Assembly (NCBI RefSeq): GCF_014297275.1
Contig: NZ_JACOQK010000001.1
Span: forward strand, 1,488,001-1,552,000
Direction of reading: 5' to 3'
DNA from: Clostridium facile
GTDB taxonomy: Bacteria > Bacillota > Clostridia > Oscillospirales > Ruminococcaceae
DNA: 64,000 nucleotides
Below the pieces are notes generated by a model. The model had not been told where the DNA came from and made no database searches. It saw only the letters and a program-made list of their open reading frames with translations. Shown one piece after another: positions 21,187-30,800 of the stretch. Every line of letters begins with the position of its first letter. Within the stretch, counting starts at the first letter, position 1. Made by a program: the position numbers and the translations under genes.

Positions 21187-21840
21187 TTATTCTTCACTGC
21201 CAATCATACCAAGTTTTTCTGCAATGTCCAGGTTAACACCTAATACATTAACAGTCTCTTCACCAAAAATTCCAAGGAATTTACCGTTTGTATTATCCTT
21301 TACAATCTGTTTTAATTCATCTTCGGATAATTTTGTAGTTTCTACCAAACGTGGAATCTGTATTTCAGCAGATTCTGGAGAGATATGTGGATCCAAACCA
21401 GAACCGGAAGCCGTTAGCAAATCAGTTGGGATATCCTCTTTTTTCACATCTGGATTTTCTTCTAAAAATGCGTCAATATCCGCTTGTACACGTTCTGCCA
21501 ATTCAGGGTTAGAAGGAGCATAGTTATTAGAGCCAGAAGATGGCGCACCCATAGTATGGTCACCGTTATCTACATCTTCCTGGGTATAAGTATTATAGTT
21601 TACAGAAGATGGACGGCACTTCATAAAGCGTTCATCAGTAAAATCCTGGCCAACCAATTCAGAACCAACTTGTTTTCCATCTACAGTAATTACACTACCA
21701 TTTGCCTGTTTTGGAAATATCACCTGAGAAATACCCGTTAATACTAATGGATAAATCAAGCCACAAAGAATCAGCAATACTACTGTAACCAGAAAAGCCT
21801 TTTTCAGTCCACTCATTGCATTTTTTAATTTTGTTCCCAT
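21187..21840 (-). CDS. kdpC: Potassium-transporting ATPase subunit C
   Basis: Small accessory subunit of the KdpFABC high-affinity K+ pump, 217 residues. It has one N-terminal membrane helix (about 14-36) and a soluble domain with the family motifs LVGQDFTDERFMKCRPSSV and SGSGLDPHISPESA. Family members stabilise the KdpA-KdpB complex and raise ATP affinity. It lies 16 bp downstream of kdpB in the order kdpF-A-B-C and is followed by a strong terminator, so it closes the operon. Slightly longer than E. coli KdpC (190). No regulator genes kdpD/kdpE follow. Confidence 0.95.
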   Translation of the reverse strand: MGTKLKNAMSGLKKAFLVTVVLLILCGLIYPLVLTGISQVIFPKQANGSVITVDGKQVGSELVGQDFTDERFMKCRPSSVNYNTYTQEDVDNGDHTMGAPSSGSNNYAPSNPELAERVQADIDAFLEENPDVKKEDIPTDLLTASGSGLDPHISPESAEIQIPRLVETTKLSEDELKQIVKDNTNGKFLGIFGEETVNVLGVNLDIAEKLGMIGSEE

Positions 21841-21856
21841 GATAGTATATCCTCCC

Positions 21857-23914
21857 TTAATTCAAACCCAACAACATTAATAATGGATGGATGATTAAGT
21901 CAATAATTTTGATTCCCACAAACGGAACAATAATACCGCCTAAACCATAAATTAACATGTTACGGCGTAACATTTTGCTGCTGTTCATTGGTCTATATTT
22001 AACACCTTTCATTGCCAAAGGAATCAAGCAAGGAATAATAATGGCGTTAAAGATTAATGCAGATAGAATCGCGCTCAATGGAGAAGCCAGATGCATGATA
22101 TTCAATACCCCTAACGCAGGGATATAACTCATGAACATAGCTGGAATAATTGCAAAGTATTTTGCAATATCGTTTGCAATACTGAATGTTGTTAAGCTTC
22201 CGCGAGTAATTAATAATTGTTTACCAATCTCTACAACTTCCAAAATTTTGGTTGGGTTAGAATCCAAGTCTACCATATTAGCAGCTTCTTTTGCAGCGGC
22301 AGTACCACTGTTCATCGCCAAACCAACATTTGCCTGTGCAAGGGCAGGGGCGTCATTGGTTCCATCACCTGTCATGGCAACAATTTTACCATGTGCCTGT
22401 TCTTCTTTAATAACACGGATTTTATCTTCTGGTTTACATTCCGCAATAAAATCGTCTACGCCTGCTTCTGAAGCAATGGTTGCTGCAGTTAATGGGTTAT
22501 CCCCTGTACACATAATGGTTTTTATACCAATTGCACGCAAACGTTCAAAACGTTCCCTCATACCTGGTTTTACGGTATCTTTTAAATAGATAACACCAAG
22601 CACTACATTTCCTTTGCATACAGTTAATGGTGTACCCCCTAAACGTGCTACTTCATTCACACGTTCTTCCAAATCAGCTGGAATGGTACCTCCATTCGCT
22701 ACTACATACTCTTGGATCGCTTCACTTGCACCTTTCCGGATCTTTGTTCCATCTGGCAAATCCACACCGCTCATACGGGTTTGTGCGGAGAATTCTATGT
22801 ATTCTGCACCATCCATTTCTTGTATATCGCAGCCTAATTTCCGTCCCAGTTCAACTGTAGATTTTCCTTCTGGAGTACTGTCATGTAAAGAACTTTGTAC
22901 CGCACAATTGATTAAATCATTTTTATCAGCATTGCCAACTGGATAAAAATCAGCTGCTAGACGGTTACCGAATGTAATGGTACCTGTTTTATCCAAAATC
23001 ATGGTATCTACGTCGCCACATGCTTCTACCGCTTTACCAGACATTGCAATAACATTAAAACGAGTTACACGGTCCATACCAGCAATACCAATTGCGGATA
23101 ACAAACCACCAATGGTAGTTGGAATCAAACAAACAGCCAGAGCAATCAAAGTAGCAACAGGAAGTGTTACACCACTATAAATACCAATAGGGTATAAAGT
23201 GATAATTACAATCATAAAGATAATGGTCAAACTTACCAATAAAGTATTCAAAGCAATCTCGTTAGGTGTCTTTTTACGTGAAGCACCTTCGACCAGTGCA
23301 ATCATACGATCCAGGAAACTATCACCAGGGGAAGATGTAATTTTAATACGCAGCCAGTCACTAACTACTGTAGTACCACCAGTAACAGAGCAAAAGTCTC
23401 CGCCGCTCTCACGAACAACCGGAGCGGATTCCCCAGTAATAGCGGATTCATCAACAGAAGCAACCCCTTCAATTACCTCGCCATCATTTGGAATAATTTC
23501 TCCTGTTTTTACCAGGACAATATCACCTTTTTTTAATTGGCTAGAACTAACAATTTCTTCTGTCCCATCTTCATGAATCAAACGTGCTTCTGTATCTTTT
23601 TGTGTCTTTTTCAAACTAGCAGCTTGTGCTTTACCACGACCTTCTGCCACAGCTTCCGCAAAGTTTGCGAACAAAACCGTGATAAACAGAATAATTGTAA
23701 CAATAATATTATAAGTGCGAACATTTGGAATATCTGTAGTTCCAAATAAATTTGGAACAAAGCAAAGGATCAAAGTGATGATACATCCAACTTCTACTAC
23801 AAACATAACTGGATTTTTCATCATATATCTTGGGTTTAACTTAATAAACGCATTTCCAATTGCACTTTTTAAAATATCGGCAGTAATAAATTTAGTTTTT
23901 TGTTTTTTACTCAT
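21857..23914 (-). CDS. kdpB: Potassium-transporting P-type ATPase subunit B
   Basis: Catalytic P-type ATPase of KdpFABC, 685 residues. Visible motifs: actuator TGES (160-163), phosphorylation site D308 in DKTGTIT, nucleotide-domain KGA, and hinge GDGTNDAPALAQANVGLAMNSGT. In E. coli, phosphorylation of the serine in TGES inhibits the pump; that serine (S163) is conserved here. Membrane helices flank the domains as expected. It starts 14 bp after the kdpA stop with a good ribosome binding site. No truncation or frameshift seen. Confidence 0.97.
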   Translation of the reverse strand: MSKKQKTKFITADILKSAIGNAFIKLNPRYMMKNPVMFVVEVGCIITLILCFVPNLFGTTDIPNVRTYNIIVTIILFITVLFANFAEAVAEGRGKAQAASLKKTQKDTEARLIHEDGTEEIVSSSQLKKGDIVLVKTGEIIPNDGEVIEGVASVDESAITGESAPVVRESGGDFCSVTGGTTVVSDWLRIKITSSPGDSFLDRMIALVEGASRKKTPNEIALNTLLVSLTIIFMIVIITLYPIGIYSGVTLPVATLIALAVCLIPTTIGGLLSAIGIAGMDRVTRFNVIAMSGKAVEACGDVDTMILDKTGTITFGNRLAADFYPVGNADKNDLINCAVQSSLHDSTPEGKSTVELGRKLGCDIQEMDGAEYIEFSAQTRMSGVDLPDGTKIRKGASEAIQEYVVANGGTIPADLEERVNEVARLGGTPLTVCKGNVVLGVIYLKDTVKPGMRERFERLRAIGIKTIMCTGDNPLTAATIASEAGVDDFIAECKPEDKIRVIKEEQAHGKIVAMTGDGTNDAPALAQANVGLAMNSGTAAAKEAANMVDLDSNPTKILEVVEIGKQLLITRGSLTTFSIANDIAKYFAIIPAMFMSYIPALGVLNIMHLASPLSAILSALIFNAIIIPCLIPLAMKGVKYRPMNSSKMLRRNMLIYGLGGIIVPFVGIKIIDLIIHPLLMLLGLN

Positions 23915-23928
23915 CGTTCAACCCCTCC

Positions 23929-25665
23929 TTAACCCCATAGAGTTAGATGCTCAGCAATTGGGCCAAGTGACAATGCTGGGAAGAATGTCAATGCAGCAAA
24001 GATATATACAACCGCTATCAATGCAATAGTAAAGGTTGGTGTATCTGTACGCAAGGTACCAATTGATTCATTTACTGGAGCTTTTCTCATCAAGGAAGCT
24101 GCAACTGCAAGCTGAATAATAATCGAAATATATCGGCCAAAGAACATTGCTAACCCTGCGGTAACGTTCCAGAACAAGGTATTATCCGCTAATCCTTCAA
24201 AACCAGAACCATTGTTAGCAGCAGAGGAGGAAAATTCATATAACACCTGGCTCAGACCATGGAAACCTGGATTTGTAATTCCCTCTAAGCCAGCTGCTGT
24301 TCCAACTGCAATTGCAGAGAATGCTAAAATCAATAACGGATGAACAATAATGCAAAGAGCGGTTAACTTCATCTCTTTACCTTCAATTTTTTTGCCTAAA
24401 TATTCTGGTGTACGTCCGATCATTAAACCGCAAATAAATACAGCCAAAATAGCATACATAACCATGTTCATCAAGCCAACGCCTTTACCGCCAAATACCA
24501 AATTTAACATCATATGTAGCAATGGTATCATACCACCAAGTGGCGTCAAAGTATCATGCATATTATTTACAGTACCAGTTGTAAACGAAGTTGTTACAGT
24601 AGTAAACATAGCGGATTGTGCTATACCAAAACGAACTTCTTTTCCTTCCATACTGCCCATACTCTGGTTTAAACCAACCTTAGCCAACGCTGGGTTTCCT
24701 GCTAATTCTGCAAAATAGCAAACAGCTAAACCAATTAAGAAAATGACACCCATTGCACAGAAAATGGTGCGACCTTCTGTTCCAAAAATAGGGGTACGGA
24801 TCTGACCATTTTTCATTTTTCTCAGGTCTTTTTCTTTTTTACGGCTACGGACCATTTTGCCAAACATCAGTACACAAGCACCTGGTAAAATCATCATGGA
24901 CAGCATTTCAATCATATTGGTAAGAATGGTTGGGTTTTCCAATGGAGTTGTAGAGTTTGCCCCCAAGAAACCACCACCATTTGTTCCTAAGTGCTTGATA
25001 GATACAAGTGAGGCGATTGGACCCATCTGCATATCTTGGAAATTTCCTTCAATAGTCTGGAAAGTAGCATTTTGAGATAAGTTTTGTGGACATCCTTGCC
25101 ATACTAGCAATAAACCAACAATGATAGACAATGGGATTAAAACACGAGTTGTAATGCGGATTAAATCAGCATAAAAGTTACCCATGTCTTTTCCTCTACC
25201 GGAGAGACCTCTCACAAAAGCTACACAAGCTGCATAGCCGCTTGCAGCTGAAGTAAACATCATAAAGATAATTACCAACATCTGACTTAAATAAGACAGT
25301 CCACTTTCACCAGAATAATGTTGCAAGTTTGTATTGGTCATAAATGATATAATGGTGTTAAAGGAAAGGTCAGCAGGCATCCCTTCAATTCCATTTGGAT
25401 TGAAAATTGGAAGAAATTGAATCCGCAAAATCAAATACCCAACAAAAACCATTACGGCATTTGCCAGTACTAAAGAAAGCGCATATTTCTTCCAGTTCAT
25501 TCCTTTATCAGGGTTTATACCACATACTTTATAGATAACACCATCTACACGGTCAAACACAGGATCAGCAAATGTGTGTTTTCTTTCTGCAATATGATAT
25601 AAATAAGTACCTAAAGGAATGATCAAAGCAACGAAAACAGCTAGTATTACAATCATCTGTAACAT
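23929..25665 (-). CDS. kdpA: Potassium-transporting ATPase subunit A (channel-like)
   Basis: K+-selective membrane subunit of KdpFABC with four pseudo-repeated pore loops, 578 residues, about 10 membrane helices. Pore-loop signatures include SFMTNTNLQHYSGE, GTNGGGFLGANSTTPLENP, TTSFTTGTVNNMHDTLTPLGG and SSAANNGSGFEGL, each with the filter glycine. Length matches the family. It follows kdpF by about 50 bp and precedes kdpB by 14 bp. Expected to be induced under K+ limitation. Confidence 0.97.
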   Translation of the reverse strand: MLQMIVILAVFVALIIPLGTYLYHIAERKHTFADPVFDRVDGVIYKVCGINPDKGMNWKKYALSLVLANAVMVFVGYLILRIQFLPIFNPNGIEGMPADLSFNTIISFMTNTNLQHYSGESGLSYLSQMLVIIFMMFTSAASGYAACVAFVRGLSGRGKDMGNFYADLIRITTRVLIPLSIIVGLLLVWQGCPQNLSQNATFQTIEGNFQDMQMGPIASLVSIKHLGTNGGGFLGANSTTPLENPTILTNMIEMLSMMILPGACVLMFGKMVRSRKKEKDLRKMKNGQIRTPIFGTEGRTIFCAMGVIFLIGLAVCYFAELAGNPALAKVGLNQSMGSMEGKEVRFGIAQSAMFTTVTTSFTTGTVNNMHDTLTPLGGMIPLLHMMLNLVFGGKGVGLMNMVMYAILAVFICGLMIGRTPEYLGKKIEGKEMKLTALCIIVHPLLILAFSAIAVGTAAGLEGITNPGFHGLSQVLYEFSSSAANNGSGFEGLADNTLFWNVTAGLAMFFGRYISIIIQLAVAASLMRKAPVNESIGTLRTDTPTFTIALIAVVYIFAALTFFPALSLGPIAEHLTLWG

Positions 25666-25716
25666 AGTTTGATTATCCTCCTAAAAATTTCTTTTTGTAT
25701 TTACTATAAGCAAGTA

Positions 25717-25794
25717 TTAAAATTTTTCTGGATTTACTAAAGCATATAGTAAATAGCCTGACATAAAGATCAAAATTAAGATTAACAGAATCAT
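25717..25794 (-). CDS. kdpF: KdpF small subunit (25 residues)
   Basis: A tiny one-helix peptide read directly from the sequence: it starts MILLILILIF, ends with the KdpF-type GYLLYALVNPEKF, and is only 25 residues long. In E. coli, KdpF packs against KdpA and stabilises the complex, probably with a lipid-like role. AGGAGG lies 9 nt before its ATG. It is the second of two tiny ORFs ahead of kdpA and may correspond to the small kdpY reported in Clostridium acetobutylicum. Confidence 0.88.
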   Translation of the reverse strand: MILLILILIFMSGYLLYALVNPEKF

Positions 25795-25814
25795 TCTATA
25801 TCGTCCTCCTATCC

Positions 25815-25913
25815 TTAATCTTTTCTGTCGATTTGATGGCCACACCAGTCTGCTAGCAATTTAATTAATAGAAAGCAAACAGCCAATGTGCCTATCATCG
25901 CTAAATCCAACAT
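25815..25913 (-). CDS. Small membrane peptide leading the kdp operon (32 residues)
   Basis: A short frame starting MLDLAMIGTL, with one membrane helix (about 4-22) and a charged tail ADWCGHQIDRKD. GGAGGG lies 7 nt before the ATG, and its stop is about 20 bp before the kdpF start. I recall that the C. acetobutylicum kdp operon also begins with two small ORFs (kdpZ, kdpY), so this could be the kdpZ counterpart. Coding status rests on ribosome binding site, position and composition, not on a confirmed homologue. Confidence 0.65.
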   Translation of the reverse strand: MLDLAMIGTLAVCFLLIKLLADWCGHQIDRKD

Positions 25914-26000
25914 TATAGTGCCCTCCTTTTTGAAGTCCATTAAGGCCTAAAAAGATAATATCACTTATTTCGTTAACATGATATTAATCTATCTTGTATA

Positions 26001-26022
26001 TACATAAAGATTACATAAAGAT
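26001..26022 (-). promoter_or_regulatory. Tandem 11-bp operator repeat upstream of kdp (candidate KdpE-type site)
   Basis: Two exact head-to-tail copies of ATCTTTATGTA (minus strand), about 90 bp upstream of the first small kdp ORF. Direct repeats at 11-bp spacing are the usual target of OmpR/PhoB-family regulators, the family of KdpE. A possible -10 (TAATAT) lies 14 bp after the second copy. No kdpDE genes are in the window. Confidence 0.55.
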
Positions 26023-26285
26023 TTGTAACCAAACTATACTTGTACTAAAAAACGATTACAATTTTTAAATTTTATAGGATATATACAAAATAAACTCCAT
26101 ATATTTTATCATCCTCATAGTTGATTTTTTCCTTCACAAGTAAATATGGAGTATAATATAGGAAAAAAACACCTTGCTATCGAAAAATCATTAACCTAAA
26201 ATCACGGATTTTTAGTTGATTATAGTTCCAGAAAATCTTATAGCAATCTTTCTCATATAATATACTACTTATCATCGAAAAAACA
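26023..26285. other. Gene-free stretch between kdp promoter and ldh terminator
   Basis: About 260 bp, AT-rich, no coding frame or RNA recognised. Confidence 0.5.
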
Positions 26286-26314
26286 CCAAAAATGGCCTAG
26301 AAAGATCTAGGCCA
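26286..26314 (-). terminator. Terminator of the lactate dehydrogenase gene
   Basis: Stem TGGCCTAGA/TCTAGGCCA with a 4-nt loop, then TTTTT on the minus strand. Confidence 0.87.
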
Positions 26315-26320
26315 CTAGTT

Positions 26321-27265
26321 TTAAAAATGGATTTTCTGTATTACTTGTTCTAGCTGCTTTGCGGAAGCTGCTAATGCGTCATTTTCTTTTTTACTTAATG
26401 GGATTTCCAATATCGTCTCCAGCCCATTCTTTCCTACAATAGAGGGAATGCTTAAACTTAATCCTTTTAATCCATACTCTCCTTCCAGAACGACTGAAAT
26501 TGGTAAAACAGAATGTTCATCTTTTACAATACTCTCAGAAATTCTTGCAACAGCCATTGCAATACCATAATAGGTAGCTCCTTTCCGTTTAATAATCTCA
26601 TAAGCACTATCTCGAACTATTTCATATAGATTTTCCATAGAATTTTCATGGTTGGATTCTCCACGAATTTCGCAAAAATGATCTAAATCGATACCTGACA
26701 CATTGGCACTGCTCCATACCGCAAGTTCGCTGTCCCCATGTTCCCCGACGATAAAAGCGTGTACACTTCTGGCATCTACCCTTAAATATTCCCCTAATAA
26801 TTGTTTTAACCTAGCCGTATCTAATACAGTACCGGAACCAATCACACGATGGGCAGGAAAACCAGAAATTTTATAAGCAGCATAGGTTAAAACGTCTACT
26901 GGATTAGAGACAATCATTAAAATACCTTCAAAATTACGTTTTTTTATTTCTGGAATAATAGTTTTTAAAATTGCTACATTTTTATCAATTAAGTCTAAAC
27001 GGGTTTCCCCTGGTTTTTGATTTGCTCCAGCTGTGATAATCACTAAAGCGCAATCCGCAATATCATCATATCTCCCAGCATAGATATCCATCGAAGCAGT
27101 ATAAGGTAAGCCATCCCCCAAGTCCATTGCTTCTCCTTCCGCTTTCTCTTGATTGGAATCAATTAAAACCATTTCAGAAAATAACCCTCGCTGCATTAAA
27201 CTAAACGCAATCGAAGAACCAACAAATCCACAACCAATTATAGCAACTTTTCTAATATTTATCAT
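26321..27265 (-). CDS. ldh: L-lactate dehydrogenase
   Basis: NAD-dependent cytosolic enzyme reducing pyruvate to L-lactate to regenerate NAD+ in fermentation. From the preferred ATG at 27265 it is 314 residues. Motifs: Rossmann GCGFVGSS, substrate-side VDVLTYAAYKISGFPAHRVIGSG, and catalytic histidine in VGEHGDSE. The 27265 start has AGAGGTG seven bases upstream. An in-frame start at 27310 would add 15 residues unlike the family N-terminus and would begin inside a palindrome. Monocistronic with its own terminator. Malate dehydrogenase is the alternative within the family; length and motif spacing favour lactate. Confidence 0.92.
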   Translation of the reverse strand: MINIRKVAIIGCGFVGSSIAFSLMQRGLFSEMVLIDSNQEKAEGEAMDLGDGLPYTASMDIYAGRYDDIADCALVIITAGANQKPGETRLDLIDKNVAILKTIIPEIKKRNFEGILMIVSNPVDVLTYAAYKISGFPAHRVIGSGTVLDTARLKQLLGEYLRVDARSVHAFIVGEHGDSELAVWSSANVSGIDLDHFCEIRGESNHENSMENLYEIVRDSAYEIIKRKGATYYGIAMAVARISESIVKDEHSVLPISVVLEGEYGLKGLSLSIPSIVGKNGLETILEIPLSKKENDALAASAKQLEQVIQKIHF

Positions 27266-27308
27266 ATTGGCACACCTCTTTTCTATTTTAATATTATCTT
27301 TTATCATC

Positions 27309-27326
27309 ATAGAATAATTATTCTAT
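27309..27326. promoter_or_regulatory. Perfect 18-bp palindrome in the ldh leader
   Basis: ATAGAATAATTATTCTAT lies about 45 bp upstream of the ldh start and downstream of a TATACT -10-like box (near 27350). Its position suits a repressor operator. It does not match the Rex consensus. Confidence 0.4.
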
Positions 27327-27768
27327 AAAATAATCCATCTAACTTGGAAAGAGTATACCAGATTTTACACATTAGAATTTTTCATATTCTATTAATTTCA
27401 TTTTTTAAGTTCTCAAAAACTATCGTATTGTAAACTACCCCAATCATATCATCAACTTATCCGCTATAGTGTTCTTTAATGTAACATTTTTCTATTTACC
27501 AAATATTCTATGAATTTAAAGTCACAACTTTCGGCTAAACCAGAGGCTTGAATAGCTCGAAAATAGTACTAAAAAACATCGAAAAAGCACTGAAAATTTC
27601 CTTTACTTGTATTTATTATCCTATCACTCCAAAAAATGTTATTCACACAATTCAATTTATTTATATTTGTAGTACCTTTTCTAATAGCTTGCTTGATTTA
27701 TAACTTGAAATTAACATTTTTTGCAGAATATCTCTCCCTGTTAAACGGAACGTTTCCATGGCAATAAA
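27327..27768. other. Gene-free stretch with a possible decayed repeat end
   Basis: About 440 bp with no coding frame. At 27532-27556 the + strand reads CGGCTAAACCAGAGGCTTGA, close to CGGCTAAGCCGGAGGCTTGA at the left end of the 57758-57991 repeat, so a degraded copy may lie here. Confidence 0.4.
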
Positions 27769-27799
27769 CAACCCCTCCAATTATAAATTGGAGGGGTTG
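27769..27799 (-). terminator. Terminator of the GH78 gene
   Basis: Stem CAACCCCTCCAATT with its complement; TTTATT follows on the minus strand. Confidence 0.85.
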
Positions 27800-27837
27800 T
27801 AAAACACCTATTTTTAATTTAGAGAAAAGATACTAAA

Positions 27838-30800
27838 TTATTTATTATGTTTTTTACGGAGTACCATTACAGAAACACCTGCAATACCCATCAGGGCTAC
27901 TACACCAGCAATTGGAGCAAAGTCACCAGTCTTAGCTGCATTCGCTTTGGTTGTTGTAGATTCCTGTCCAGTTTGAGTAGCTACATCATCAGTGGATGGT
28001 GTTGTTTCTTCTGGAACGGTTCCATCTACTGCTACTAAACCATCGATTGCTGTCTGTACAGATTGTACAGCTGCATCTACTTCTTCCTGGGTTGCGTTTT
28101 CATTTTCCATTACTGTATTTGCTTCCGCTACTGCCGCTGTTAATACTGCGTAACTTTCTGCTGTGTAAGCAGATGCGTCTTTACCATTCGCTTCTGCCAA
28201 TACAGATTCTAAGACGGATTTATCCGCTTTGTATCTCAGGTTCAACATTGCGTTCAGCAGATTGGTTTCTGCTGTTTCGATTTCTGCCTGCATTGCGTTG
28301 TCTTTATCTGCAAGGATTGCTTGTGCTGCTTCCAATGCTTCTTTAAATTCTGCTTGGCCTGCTTGCACAAAATCATTCATATCATAGCTTTCGCCTAATG
28401 TTACCAGTTGTTGTAAAGAGGTAATATCCCCTTTGACAAATCCTAATTTATGGATTTCTGTCAACAATGTCTGCCATGCTGCATCAATTTCTTCCTGAGT
28501 TGCATCATCATTTGCAGCTATTGCCTTAGCATTGTCCAGAGCAGTTGTAAAGGATTTCTGTACATCTGCAATTACATTTTCAAATTCTTCGCTTGCTTGT
28601 GCATTTTCTGCATATGCAATTACAGTATTCAAAATACCTTTATTTGTTGTAGGTTGACTATCTCTAGATACATAACCATCTTTAATAGATGCACTTACGC
28701 CATCTGCTGTAATATTAAAGTCATAACCACCAGCTTCTACTGTAAATTTTGCTACAGTGGTTTCATTGTTAACTGCCATACCTTCGTAGGTAACACCATC
28801 AATATTTTCGAATGTTGCAGCTTGTTCTTCACTAATTGGTAAGTACAGAGTAGCTGTTGTATTTGCAGGTACTACTGCACTGTAAGAAGTGATAGAACCA
28901 TTGTCTGCTGTCCAACCACTATAGATTTCACCATAGTTGGATTCAAAGGAACCGTTTGCATAAGTGAATGTCCCACCTACTGTTGGTTGAAGGATGAATT
29001 CTTGATAACCTGGATTTGCATCATCGCCTGTGATACCTAATTGATATCCCATCATCCATTCAGAGATAGCACCTAAGGAGAAGTGATTGAAGGAGTTCAT
29101 TGAGTTGTTTCCACCAAAGCCGTTTTCTACGGTATAGGAATTCCAACGTTCCCAAACAGAAGTTGCACCCTGGGTTACTGGATACAGCCAAGAAGCGTAT
29201 TCTGTTTGTTCAAACAGTTTATAAGCATCTTCAATATAACCATTTTGGGTTAATGCTGGAACCAGGTTTGGTGTACCGGAGAAACCAGAAGTAATAGAAT
29301 ATGCTGGAATCTTACCATTATCATCTTCAAAAGTTGGATCTGGATTCTTCACAATATTTACATAGTTTTCTACTGCTTTTGCTTTATTTGCTTCGTTAAA
29401 TACATTGTAAACCAATGCAGTTGCGTAGGAAGCTTCTGTATCCTGTATGGTACCATCTGTTTTTTGTGTTTTACCTGTTTCCTGGTCAACATAAATATTA
29501 TTCCAAGCTTCTTTTGCTGCATCGTAACGAGTACGCAATTCGGTAGCCATATCAGTTTTACCAACAACTTCTGCCATCTGAGAAGCAACATCCATCAAAT
29601 AGATGTATACACCATTATTAATCAAAGAGGCATCTGTAGATACACGAGATAGCCAGTCTGCCAAAATACCAGTTTTACTGGTTAAGGATGGTTCTGTTAT
29701 ACTTTCACCAGCTTCATTAGTATATGTCATATCATTTGCATCAAGGTAATTCAGATAACTATAGATAGCGTCAATATTTTCTTCGATAATACCAGTATTA
29801 CCATATTGACGGTATAACTGCCATGGAATTAATGTCAAAGCAGCATCCCATGAAATACCCATAAAGCCACTACCTGGATGCCCTACTTGTACTTCACCAT
29901 CCGTTACTTTACCATAAGAAGGAGCGGTTACTGGTAAAGAACCATTTTCCCCTTGGGAATCCCTCAAAGTTACTAACCATTGACGGTAGAAGTTATATAC
30001 ATCCGCATTATAGGTTGCCGCACGGGAGAACACTTGTGCGTCACCTGTCCAGCCCATTCTTTCGTTTCTCTGTGGACAGTCAGTTGGTAAAGACAAGAAG
30101 TTACTTGTCTGAGAATTTTGAACGTTTTTAAACAGTCTATTTGCCAAAGCATTGGAGCTATCATAAGTAGCTGTTGTTTCAATAGAAGAAAGTACTAATG
30201 TCTTAATATATTCAGCCGGCAATTCTTTTTTCAGACCTGTGATTTCCAGGTAACGATAGCCATGGAAGGTATAATGAGGCTCAATTACATTATCACCATC
30301 TTTTGCTGTATAAAAGTCGGTAGATAAAGCTGCACGGTAGTTTTCTGTCATCAACATACCATCGATATCAGCATCTGTATATTCCGCTAAATTATCTGGA
30401 TAGAGGATTTCAGCAAAACGTACAGTTACTTCCTGACCTTCATCCACATATTCATCTGGAATTGTAATCTGTGGGACACCAATTACGTTTTCACCCATAT
30501 CATAAATGTAAGAACCAGAACCTGGACGGGATTCTCCCAACGCTTCTTTTACAGGTATTTCGTTTACGATGCCCGCTGGTTCATCATAACGGGTAACTAA
30601 TTCGTAATCATCAAACGCTTCACGGGTTTCAATGACTGTCGCATCTCTCCAAGCACTGTCATCATAACCTACTGTGGACCATCCATCTTGTTCTTTTAAT
30701 GCGTTATAACGTTCGCCTTGATAGAAAGAACCATATTCTACTGGACCATCACCGTAGTAATCCCACGTAGCGTCATCGGTTACAACAGTATCGGTGGTAC

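Noticed and set aside
26001..26022. CRISPR-like or satellite repeat
   Set aside because: Only two 11-bp units with no spacers; it fits a transcription factor site.
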